A stretch of 64,000 nt of DNA from Pseudobacteriovorax sp. (GTDB taxonomy: Bacteria > Bdellovibrionota_B > Oligoflexia > Oligoflexales > Oligoflexaceae), in assembly GCA_013215145.1 (NCBI GenBank), contig JABSRP010000038.1, positions 1 to 64,000 on the forward strand, given 5' to 3'. Shown one piece after another: positions 9,036 to 15,834 of the stretch. The notes beneath the pieces were generated by a model. The model had not been told where the DNA came from, made no database searches, and saw nothing but the letters and a program-made list of their open reading frames with translations. Position 1 is the first letter of the stretch; each line of letters opens with the position of its first letter. A program made the position numbers and the translations under genes.

Positions 9036-10284
9036 TGCAGATCACCTGTCTTAACTCTTCTAGAACTTCGACTAAATCTGTCTGGTTGCTCATGACTTCA
9101 TCGATGTCTTTGTAAGCTCCGGGAATCTCATCAATGACGTTACCATCCTTGCGACATTCCACTCCCGAAGTTTGCTCGATAAGGTCTTTTTTGCTGAAGA
9201 CTTTCTTCGCCTGGGTCCGTGACATCTTTCTCCCAGCTCCATGCGAACAGGAACAGAAGGATTCTTGGCTGCCTCTTCCAGTTACAATAAATGACTTGGC
9301 GCCCATGGACCCTGGGATGATGCCGACGTCTCCTTGACGAGCTCTAACAGCTCCTTTGCGAGTTACCCAGACGTTTTCCTCAAAATGGCATTCCTTGGCT
9401 ACATAGTTATGGTGGCAATCCACAAACTCTATAGATTCAGACTTGAGTTCCTGCCCATTGACGTCTCTTAAATCAAGCGCAGAGATAATGCAGTCCAGTG
9501 CCAGACGCCCCATGGATCTCCTGTTGAAGTAAGCAAATTCTTGAGCCCAAAGCATATCAGCGATATAGTGATCGAATTCTGTGGTACCCTCCCAGAAATA
9601 TGATAAATCGCTATCAGGTAGGTTGATGAATGCTTTTTTCATCAGCCCCTTAGCCACCTGGATATGATATTGAGCGATCATATTTCCTACCCCTCTGGAA
9701 CCTGAATGAAGCATCAGCCATACTTCATTTTTTTTCGAAACACATACCTCGATAAAATGGTTGCCACCACCAAGACTTCCTAGCTGATTACCAGCTTTAG
9801 AGACCGCTCTTAGAAGTTTGTCGTGTCCTTCGATCGCCATAGCTCTATCATAGACTGCCTCTCTACCGTCGAGTAAATGCTCCTTTTCCCCAAGCGCAAG
9901 GCGATCAAAGCCCTCTTCAAGTTTGTGTTTGGCAAATCCTACGGGAATCGTTTTTTCGATCTTCGATCGGATTGTTTTTAGTTTGCCATCGAGATGCTCC
10001 GGTTTTAACCCTGGAATCTTATAGGCTGACATTCCACATCCTAAATCGACTCCAACTGTTGCTGGTGTGATAGCGCCTTTCGTCGCAATCACTGAACCGA
10101 TAGTCGAGCCTTTTCCCGCATGGACATCAGGCATAACGGAGATGTGCTTAAAAACGAAGGGTAGCGACCCCAAATTGCGAAGCTGCTGCATCGATGTTTC
10201 ATCTATGTCGTCTGTCCAGACTTTAATCGGCGCTTTCAGTTTGTTTCCTGTATTATCTTTGCTTAAAACCGTTTGAATTGGCAT
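9025..10284 (-). CDS. rtcB: RNA-splicing ligase RtcB
   Basis: RtcB joins RNA 2',3'-cyclic phosphate or 3'-phosphate ends to 5'-hydroxyl ends, using GTP and Mn2+, in RNA repair. The 419-residue length is normal. Visible signatures are MPDVHAGKGSTIGSV, the metal-binding Cys83 in VDLGCGM, NHFIEV, HSGSRGVG, and the SHGAGR motif with the guanylylated His near residue 348. The ATG follows AAGGAA. A sigma-54 promoter lies 55-70 bases upstream, and the gene is divergent from rtcR, the classical arrangement for RtcR-activated rtcB. No rtcA (RNA cyclase) follows it here; downstream is an unrelated convergent gene. Confidence 0.97.
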   Translation of the reverse strand: MPIQTVLSKDNTGNKLKAPIKVWTDDIDETSMQQLRNLGSLPFVFKHISVMPDVHAGKGSTIGSVIATKGAITPATVGVDLGCGMSAYKIPGLKPEHLDGKLKTIRSKIEKTIPVGFAKHKLEEGFDRLALGEKEHLLDGREAVYDRAMAIEGHDKLLRAVSKAGNQLGSLGGGNHFIEVCVSKKNEVWLMLHSGSRGVGNMIAQYHIQVAKGLMKKAFINLPDSDLSYFWEGTTEFDHYIADMLWAQEFAYFNRRSMGRLALDCIISALDLRDVNGQELKSESIEFVDCHHNYVAKECHFEENVWVTRKGAVRARQGDVGIIPGSMGAKSFIVTGRGSQESFCSCSHGAGRKMSRTQAKKVFSKKDLIEQTSGVECRKDGNVIDEIPGAYKDIDEVMSNQTDLVEVLEELRQVICIKG

Positions 10285-10306
10285 GATACATTTCCTTATT
10301 AAAATC

Positions 10307-10335
10307 GCTTTCGATTTAAACCTGCTTTCGATTTA
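10307..10335. repeat. Two 12-bp direct repeats in the rtcB leader
   Basis: GCTTTCGATTTA occurs at 10307-10318 and 10324-10335, 17 bases apart. The second copy overlaps the expected transcription start from the sigma-54 promoter and the first lies in the leader. They could act in RNA-level control or be a chance duplication. Confidence 0.5.
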
Positions 10336-10338
10336 TAC

Positions 10339-10355
10339 TTGCGAATTTAGTGCCA
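10339..10355 (-). promoter_or_regulatory. Sigma-54 promoter of rtcB
   Basis: On the minus strand the sequence reads TTGGCAC-TAAAT-TCGCA. The invariant GG (10354-10353) and GC (10342-10341) are separated by exactly ten bases, as sigma-54 requires. The -24 element is consensus; the -12 element has one mismatch (TCGC for TTGC). RtcR, a sigma-54 activator, is encoded divergently. Confidence 0.8.
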
Positions 10356-10412
10356 ATGACTTCTTTTCTTTAACTTATTGTTATTATTATAAGTGTGAGC
10401 TTTATCTGCTAT

Positions 10413-10432
10413 CAAAAATATAATATATAATA
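10413..10432. promoter_or_regulatory. Candidate RtcR upstream activator site for rtcB
   Basis: CAAAAATATAATATATAATA lies about 60-80 bp upstream of the -24 element of the rtcB promoter. It matches the sequence at 12133-12152, upstream of the second sigma-54 promoter, at 19 of 20 positions. The spacing fits an enhancer-like activator site. It is AT-rich, so chance similarity has to be weighed. Confidence 0.45.
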
Positions 10433-10468
10433 CTTCGTTATTGAGAGTTATATTGAAAGGGGTGCTCG

Positions 10469-12013
10469 ATGAAAAAGAAGCAAGTCGTATTTGGTATGCT
10501 GGGCATGTCCCTTGATAATGGTCGAAAGGAGAAAAGGCATACGGATTGGCGGCCAACCGTTGCCTTGTTCAAGCACCAATTAAACATAAATAGACTGGAA
10601 CTATGGTACCAGCCTATAGATCATGTCCCTCGCCTAAAGGATGTCGTCGCGGGAGATATAAAGAAATTATCCCCTAAAGCGTCTCTGAATTTTCATGCTA
10701 TCCAGTTTGAGGACCCTTGGGATTTCGAAGAAGTCTATTTAAAACTCTATGATTTTGCAAAATCCTATCCTTGGAATTTAGATCAAGAGGAGTATTTTCT
10801 TCACATCACGACAGGTACTCATGTTATGCAGGTTTGCTACTTTGCACTTGCCGAAGCTCATATTATACCAGCTAAACTTATACAGACTGGTGAAGATATA
10901 TCTCTCAAAGAAAAGATGAAGAAGTTAAGAGGCGCAAAGCAAAAAGCGAAGGCAGTTCACGAAGACCCTTTGACCTGGGATCGATCTAAGGGTGTGCTCC
11001 AGATTATTGATTTAAGAAGCGAAAGATATACAAAAATAGCTAGCCGCTTCCAGGAGCAAAACCTCGATAACCTGAGTATTCTGAAAGCTGGAATATCAAC
11101 AAAAAACGCGACTTATAATCATATTATTGGTGAGATTGAAACTGTAGCACAACTAAGCGATGCTCCTTTGCTTTTAACTGGGGAGACAGGGGTCGGTAAG
11201 ACGGCGTTGGCCCGAAGGATTTTCGAATTGAAGTGTCTAAATCCTATTTCCCCGAATCAAAACAAAATTGAAAAAAAGTTCATTGAGGTCAACTGTGCCA
11301 CACTCCAGGGAACTATGGCTATGTCTACCCTGTTTGGCCATAGAAAGGGAGCGTTTACTGGTGCTGTCTCCGACCGCATAGGGTTACTAAAGGAAGCAGA
11401 CAAAGGAGTTATGTTTCTCGATGAGATTGGCGAGCTGGGCCTAGACGAACAGGCAATGCTTCTGAGGGCCATTGAGGATAAAGAGTTTCGGCCATTGGGA
11501 AGTGAGAAGACTGTGAAGAGTAATTTTGTCTTAATTGCAGGGACGAATCGCAACCTAAGGAAGCTAGTTAGCGAAGGGGAATTCCGTGATGATCTACTAG
11601 CTAGGATCGATGTTTGGGAGTTCCACTTGCCCAGGCTAAAGGATCGTATTGAGGACTTTGAACCGAATATCGACTATGAGCTCAGTCGGTTTTCGCAGCA
11701 AATGGGCCGTCAAATTCGTTTCTCTAGCGAGGCCATTGATCTTTATGTGGCATTTAGGAGAGAGGGGCGCTGGAGCGGTAACTTCAGGGACTTGAAAGCC
11801 TCTATGACTAGAATGGGAACCCTTTCCCTAAAAACTGGGATTATCGAAAGAACGACTGTTGAGCAAGAGATCCGTCGTTTAACCGCTAAGTGGCGGTTTC
11901 ATCCAACGGAGCAAGATGAGTTGGGGTTTGATGTCTCCCAAGCGATAGTTGATCACATGAAATATAATGCCATGACAGCCATAGAGAAAAAGGAAGTCCA
12001 TTGGATCTTGTAG
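10469..12013 (+). CDS. rtcR: RtcR, sigma-54-dependent activator of RNA repair genes
   Basis: This 514-residue activator has an N-terminal CARF-like sensor domain (about 1-190; HITTGTHVMQVCYFALAEA), followed by an AAA+ sigma-54 domain. Walker A is GETGVGKTAL near residue 238, the sigma-54 loop GAFTGA near 294, Walker B FLDEIGEL near 318, and an arginine-rich sensor II region (GNFRDLK) follows. In characterised systems RtcR responds to RNA fragments with cyclic-phosphate ends and activates rtcB. The ATG has an AAGGGG ribosome site. It is divergent from rtcB, and a second sigma-54 promoter lies downstream, ahead of a structured RNA and an SPFH gene, so RtcR probably controls both. Confidence 0.95.
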   Translation: MKKKQVVFGMLGMSLDNGRKEKRHTDWRPTVALFKHQLNINRLELWYQPIDHVPRLKDVVAGDIKKLSPKASLNFHAIQFEDPWDFEEVYLKLYDFAKSYPWNLDQEEYFLHITTGTHVMQVCYFALAEAHIIPAKLIQTGEDISLKEKMKKLRGAKQKAKAVHEDPLTWDRSKGVLQIIDLRSERYTKIASRFQEQNLDNLSILKAGISTKNATYNHIIGEIETVAQLSDAPLLLTGETGVGKTALARRIFELKCLNPISPNQNKIEKKFIEVNCATLQGTMAMSTLFGHRKGAFTGAVSDRIGLLKEADKGVMFLDEIGELGLDEQAMLLRAIEDKEFRPLGSEKTVKSNFVLIAGTNRNLRKLVSEGEFRDDLLARIDVWEFHLPRLKDRIEDFEPNIDYELSRFSQQMGRQIRFSSEAIDLYVAFRREGRWSGNFRDLKASMTRMGTLSLKTGIIERTTVEQEIRRLTAKWRFHPTEQDELGFDVSQAIVDHMKYNAMTAIEKKEVHWIL

Positions 12014-12016
12014 ACC

Positions 12017-12157
12017 ATGGTAAATGAGCCTAGTTTAAAAAAGGCCGCAGAAAGTCTTTTTAGTGGAAAGGCAAACCCCACCGACTCTTTACGAAAGAAA
12101 CTACTGCGTCATGGCATTGATCCAAGTATTGCCAAAAATATTATATATAATAAATAG
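12017..12157 (+). CDS. Possible 46-residue small protein after rtcR
   Basis: An ATG three bases after the rtcR stop opens a 46-codon frame ending at TAG 12157. The peptide is basic and helical (LKKAAESLFSGK, SLRKKLLRHGID). The position suggests translational coupling to rtcR. There is no strong ribosome site of its own, and its last codons overlap the putative RtcR site at 12133-12152. It may be a real small protein or a chance frame. Confidence 0.4.
   Translation: MVNEPSLKKAAESLFSGKANPTDSLRKKLLRHGIDPSIAKNIIYNK
12133..12152. promoter_or_regulatory. Candidate RtcR upstream activator site for the RNA-slipin transcript
   Basis: CAAAAATATTATATATAATA lies about 75-95 bp upstream of the sigma-54 promoter at 12227-12243 and differs from the rtcB-side copy at one position. 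The same relative placement at both promoters supports a shared activator site. Confidence 0.45.
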
Positions 12158-12225
12158 ATATTTTATTTGATATCAAAACTGTGCGTTTAATCCATTAAAT
12201 ATCTGTATTTATTGAATATTATCAC

Positions 12226-12243
12226 TTGGCACAAAGAATGCTT
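12226..12243 (+). promoter_or_regulatory. Sigma-54 promoter upstream of the tRNA-like RNA and SPFH gene
   Basis: The sequence TTGGCAC-AAAGA-ATGCT has GG (12228-12229) and GC (12240-12241) exactly ten bases apart. The -24 half matches the rtcB promoter. A transcript would start near 12252-12255, at the 5' edge of the structured RNA. Confidence 0.75.
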
Positions 12244-12250
12244 TACCTTT

Positions 12251-12390
12251 GTTGTCTGGTGAATTTCGACTCTTGAGTCGGAAACACAAAAGGCGCTTTG
12301 TTTCAAATCGCGTTTTTTTGTCTGAACCCACCTGACAAGCAGCTAGAAACTGCTCCAAATGGTTTACGGGAGTTCGAATCTCTCACAACT
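12251..12390 (+). ncRNA. Structured RNA with tRNA-like arms, RtcR-regulated candidate
   Basis: The segment has a T-arm (GGGAG, loop TTCGAAT, CTCTC; 12368-12384) and an anticodon-like arm (AGCAG, loop CTAGAAA with T at the position of U33, CTGCT; 12338-12354). A short D-arm-like helix GTC/GAC (12320-12322/12334-12336) lies before them. ACAAC directly after the T-arm can pair with GTTGT at 12251-12255, at the predicted transcript start, giving an acceptor-like helix. About 60 bases with two hairpins (12264-12284, and AAAAGGCGC with GCGTTTTTT) are inserted between that helix and the D-arm. A normal D-loop and encoded CCA are missing. It resembles tRNA-mimicking Y-type RNAs found beside RNA-repair genes; the fold is my hand reading. 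Confidence 0.55.
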
Positions 12391-12617
12391 TAGCCTTTTC
12401 AGCTAAATTTGGTTTTTCAAAACTTGAGGTTGATTGACTTGTCTTGCCAATTGGCGAGAACCGAAATGAGGCTTGTATTTGATAGGATACCGTATTGCGA
12501 TTTAGTTGACACAAATCCCGGGTCATGTGTCATCTGAAATAGGAATACTTAATATCAGGTCCCCAACATTTTGAAAAAAGCTCATATCAGCCTCTCTCAA
12601 GACAGGAGAGTAAAAAC
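12391..12617 (+). promoter_or_regulatory. Structured leader between the tRNA-like RNA and the SPFH gene
   Basis: No gene is visible here, but two further hairpins are. One has a 7-bp stem around AATT (12442-12459, TCTTGCC/GGCGAGA). The other is a perfect TGACACA/TGTGTCA repeat (12507-12513 and 12526-12532). They may process, stabilise or terminate the RNA, or control the downstream gene. Confidence 0.4.
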
Positions 12618-13736
12618 ATGTTTAATCATCCAGTGGTCATCCAACAAAATGAAGTTGGTTTTTTATTTCGCGATCAAAAATTTGTTAGAATTCTGAATGC
12701 CGGTTATTACAAGTTCTGGAATGCTCGCAAAAACATAGAGGTAAAGAAAATCAATCTAGATAGTCCCGAGCTCACCTTTCAGGCTGCTCAATATCTACAC
12801 CATGAAACAGAGCTCAGAGATAGTATCGATGAATTTATTGTTAAGGAAAGCGAAAGAGCTGTGATTTACCGCGACGGGCTCATGAAACGCATCTTGGGTA
12901 CTGGTCAATATTATTTCTATAACGCGAATCGATCCATAACTGTGGAAATCTTAAATATTGATGAGCCAGCTATTGCGTCGGATTTGGCCATGAAACTTGT
13001 GGGTCTTTCCACCTCACACAATTATATACAGTTCACTAATGTCGAAGAGGGTTTTTGTGGATTATTGTACTACAACAATCAGGCTATCAAGGAACTCAAG
13101 TCTGGTAAGTACTTCTTCTGGAAAACTCCCAAGGCTGTAGCTATTAAGAAGATAGATATTCGTAGTAAGTCTATGGAAGTTCAGGGACAAGAACTGATGA
13201 CTAAAGATAAGGTCACCTTGCGCATTAATCTTTCGGTAAGGTATCGCGTAGCCAATGCGGTGAAAGTGATTGAAGAGTTAAGCGATCACCAAGACATTTT
13301 TTATCGCATTGTACAACTGGCCCTTAGAGAGTCAGTTTCGACAAAAACTTTAGAGGAATTATTGGAGAATAAGAATGCCATTTCGAAAGAGATTGCGGAT
13401 ACCGTCTCAAAACAAAGTGAAGATATGGGACTAGAGTTAGAAGCCTCTGGTATTCGTGACATCATTTTGCCTGGAGAAATGAAATCAATTCTTAATCAAG
13501 TCATTGAGGCTGAAAAGCGGTCTCAAGCTAATATGATTCAACGGCGAGAAGAAACTGCTGCGACCCGTAGTCTCCTAAATACAGCTAAGCTTTTGGAGAA
13601 CAACCCTGTACTTCTTCGTTTGAAAGAGCTTGAGGCGAGTGAGAAAATTGCCGAGAAAATCGGATCCATCACAGTGGCTGGTGGTTTGGATAACGTTTTT
13701 TCAGCTTTGAATCCGGCTAATGTCCTGAAAGACTAA
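12618..13736 (+). CDS. SPFH/band-7 (slipin-like) protein in the RNA repair locus
   Basis: This 372-residue cytoplasmic protein has no clear N-terminal membrane segment. It carries two related N-terminal repeats (EVGFLFRDQKFVRILNAGYY and ERAVIYRDGLMKRILGTGQY, with a weaker third EEGFCGLLYY). An SPFH domain follows (about 185-310; TKDKVTLRINLSVRYRV, ASGIRDIILPGEMK), then a coiled C-terminal tail (VIEAEKRSQANMIQRREE). SPFH proteins assemble into oligomeric scaffolds; slipins occur with rtcR and rtcB in other bacteria. The start follows AGGAG. It is expected to share the sigma-54 transcript of the upstream structured RNA. Confidence 0.85.
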   Translation: MFNHPVVIQQNEVGFLFRDQKFVRILNAGYYKFWNARKNIEVKKINLDSPELTFQAAQYLHHETELRDSIDEFIVKESERAVIYRDGLMKRILGTGQYYFYNANRSITVEILNIDEPAIASDLAMKLVGLSTSHNYIQFTNVEEGFCGLLYYNNQAIKELKSGKYFFWKTPKAVAIKKIDIRSKSMEVQGQELMTKDKVTLRINLSVRYRVANAVKVIEELSDHQDIFYRIVQLALRESVSTKTLEELLENKNAISKEIADTVSKQSEDMGLELEASGIRDIILPGEMKSILNQVIEAEKRSQANMIQRREETAATRSLLNTAKLLENNPVLLRLKELEASEKIAEKIGSITVAGGLDNVFSALNPANVLKD

Positions 13737-13761
13737 TGAAATAGTGAGAATAATCCTGTAC

Positions 13762-13791
13762 GGGAGTCATCTGTTGTGCTTTATGACTCCC
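13762..13791 (+). terminator. Hairpin terminator after the SPFH gene
   Basis: GGGAGTCAT (13762-13770) and ATGACTCCC (13783-13791) form a perfect 9-bp stem about 25 bases after the stop codon. The T tract behind it is weak. It probably ends the RNA-slipin transcript. Confidence 0.6.
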
Positions 13792-13873
13792 TATGATCGA
13801 TTTTGTGTACGGGAAAAATTGTCTCCTATACTACCCTATACTGTTCACAAAGATACCAGTAATCCATCGCCTA

Positions 13874-14575
13874 TTACTTTCGGAAGCGAGAGGCATTCTC
13901 AGCTTCAAGTTTTTTGATATCTCCCTTCCCAAAAAATGCAGGGAATGCCTTTGGTATGGTAAGTGCCTTTTGTGTGAGCTCTCTCTGATCAATGCGATCA
14001 AACCATCGATTCAAATAATCCAGACCGACCACTGAGACCTTAGCCCAATAGTAAGAGCGCGCCCACGGGTAAGTCGCCATATCAGCGATGCTGTATTGAT
14101 TGCCTACGAGGTAATCTCGTCCTTTTAACCGTGTATTGAGAACTTCAAGGAGGCGTCGAGACTCGTTTACGTAACGGTCGATGGAAAATGGTTCTACATG
14201 ACCATTCGGTTGGGCTATCCTATGAAAATACATAGCCTGTCCCATCATGGGTCCAACACCCCCCATCTGAAACATAATCCATTGCATGGTCTCTGACCTC
14301 TCTGTCGGATCTGAAGAAAGGAACTGGTTATATTTCTCCGACAGATACCAGAGAATGGCTCCAGATTCAAAGACGACAAAATCATTGTTTGAACGGTCTA
14401 CAATCGCAGGGATTCGGCCGTTTGGATTCAGTTGTAGATACCACTCCTGTTTTTGTTCTTTTTTAGAAAAGTCGATGGCAGTGAGCTCGTATTTGATACC
14501 AGCTTCTTCAAGAAAAATGAGAGGTTTCCACCCATTCATAGTGGCTGCGGAGTAAAGGTGAATTTCATGCGCCAT
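13874..14575 (-). CDS. Glutathione S-transferase family protein
   Basis: The protein is a GST of the YfcG/Nu-like type. It has an N-terminal thioredoxin fold (IHLYSAATMNGWKPLIFLEE, where the TxNG segment contacts glutathione, then NPNGRIPAIVD and the SGAI segment) and an all-helical C-terminal domain (SIADMATYPWARSY). A start at ATG 14575 (MAHEIHLYS) gives the usual N-terminus. An in-frame ATG at 14587 adds four residues and cannot be excluded. It stands alone, convergent to the SPFH gene. Likely roles are disulphide reduction or detoxification. Confidence 0.85.
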   Translation of the reverse strand: MAHEIHLYSAATMNGWKPLIFLEEAGIKYELTAIDFSKKEQKQEWYLQLNPNGRIPAIVDRSNNDFVVFESGAILWYLSEKYNQFLSSDPTERSETMQWIMFQMGGVGPMMGQAMYFHRIAQPNGHVEPFSIDRYVNESRRLLEVLNTRLKGRDYLVGNQYSIADMATYPWARSYYWAKVSVVGLDYLNRWFDRIDQRELTQKALTIPKAFPAFFGKGDIKKLEAENASRFRK

Positions 14576-14704
14576 AAATACATCCATCTGGAATTGAGAG
14601 GGTTACTGAATTATTTTTGCGAGCTCGAAAACAAGTAGCGCCTAAATGATAAAAACCGCTGATCAAACTAATAGCCTTTCAAGATAAACCTTTTTTAGTG
14701 GCTT

Positions 14705-15571
14705 TCAAGCACGACTTCGCCTTGCGACGAGTAAATGACAGGAGGTATCAAATCTCAAGGGACGATTGTTACCACCTGCTAGAGCTGAAAATTTTTCCAA
14801 CACCGTAGTTTGAACCGTATCGAGTTCTTCAGGGTCGAGTTCGTCAAAAACCGGTTTTGAAACCGGGTTCTCGAGCATCATATGCCACATAGATAATGGG
14901 GTAGGAGCTGTCAATGGTGCATTCATGACTGAGACTTCAATCCCCTCGAAGCCAAACTCAGATATCTCTGCTATGAGCCCCTCTTCGGTCGTGATCGTAG
15001 CCCAACTTGGCTTTGGAATGCTGTTACGAATTCGTTCTGGTAGAGCTTCCATGAGGGGGGCCATCTGCTGGCGAGCTAGTTCGTTGTACTCAGGCCCTCT
15101 CCAAACAGCCGTAGCAAAGATTCCACCGGGTCGCAAAACACGTGCTGCCTCTCGCCAACCTGCATTGCGGTCCGGGAATAAAAATATGCCGAAAGCTGAA
15201 TACACGGCGTCAAAGCTAGCGGTTTCGTAGGTGAGCGATGTTCCGTCCTGGGTTTCACAGGTAAATACACTCTGTGCCGTAAGTGATGTTAGACGTTGTT
15301 TAGTGTGGGCTAGCATTTCTGTTGAAATATCTGTTGCGACCAAGTGCCCACAGGAACCTAAGCGATCAAGCTCGTCCTGAAAATGCAGGGCAGCTGCGCT
15401 AGAAAGCTCTCCGTTGCCACAGGCGATTTCTAATATACGAGCTTTTCGCGGTAGTTGGCCGGCGGTGGCCAAAAACAAGGATTGCCCAAGAAACCCCGTG
15501 CATGGAGCCGCAATCATGCGATAAGTCTTAGCGTGGTGGCTCCAGCTGGCTGAGGATGATTGTTGGTTCAT
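14705..15571 (-). CDS. SAM-dependent class I methyltransferase
   Basis: The 288-residue protein has the SAM-binding motif I ILEIACGNGELS near residue 45, an acidic motif II (LVATDIS), and the post-motif region FDAVYSAFGIFLFPD with the following RVLRPGGIFATAVW typical of UbiE-like methyltransferases. The ATG has a GGGAGGT ribosome site. The substrate is unknown. It is divergent from the cytochrome P450, separated by about 260 bases that hold a palindromic operator-like sequence, so the two may be co-regulated. Confidence 0.8.
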   Translation of the reverse strand: MNQQSSSASWSHHAKTYRMIAAPCTGFLGQSLFLATAGQLPRKARILEIACGNGELSSAAALHFQDELDRLGSCGHLVATDISTEMLAHTKQRLTSLTAQSVFTCETQDGTSLTYETASFDAVYSAFGIFLFPDRNAGWREAARVLRPGGIFATAVWRGPEYNELARQQMAPLMEALPERIRNSIPKPSWATITTEEGLIAEISEFGFEGIEVSVMNAPLTAPTPLSMWHMMLENPVSKPVFDELDPEELDTVQTTVLEKFSALAGGNNRPLRFDTSCHLLVARRSRA

Positions 15572-15768
15572 GAAATGACCTCCCGTGTCTTCTTTTTTTG
15601 TAAGTATCTTTTAGGCTAACATCTGGCATTTAGGATTCACAAGCTATCTCCAAGGGCCAAACTTACAGGAGTCCTAGGTCAAAAATTACCCTCTAGTTGC
15701 CTATAATTATTAGATATATGTCTTTTTGACTTGATTTTGCCTGAAATATCTGTCATTTTCGCCGATAA

Positions 15769-15783
15769 GTTACCGAAGGTAAC
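15769..15783. promoter_or_regulatory. Operator-like palindrome between methyltransferase and P450
   Basis: GTTACC-GAA-GGTAAC is a perfect 6-bp inverted repeat with a 3-bp centre, about 50 bp before the P450 start. It fits a dimeric regulator site. No regulator gene is adjacent. Confidence 0.35.
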
Positions 15784-15834
15784 ATAGCTGTTCGACACTC
15801 ATTATAAACTTTCATAAATACGGAAGGATGCATC

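Noticed and set aside
12300..12390. A canonical tRNA gene
   Set aside because: T-arm and anticodon-like arm are good, but the D-arm is weak, the D-loop lacks the usual GG, the acceptor 5' strand is 60 bases away and no CCA follows.
13793..14035. An 80-residue plus-strand open frame opposite the GST gene
   Set aside because: It overlaps the GST gene antisense and has no start signal or recognisable content.
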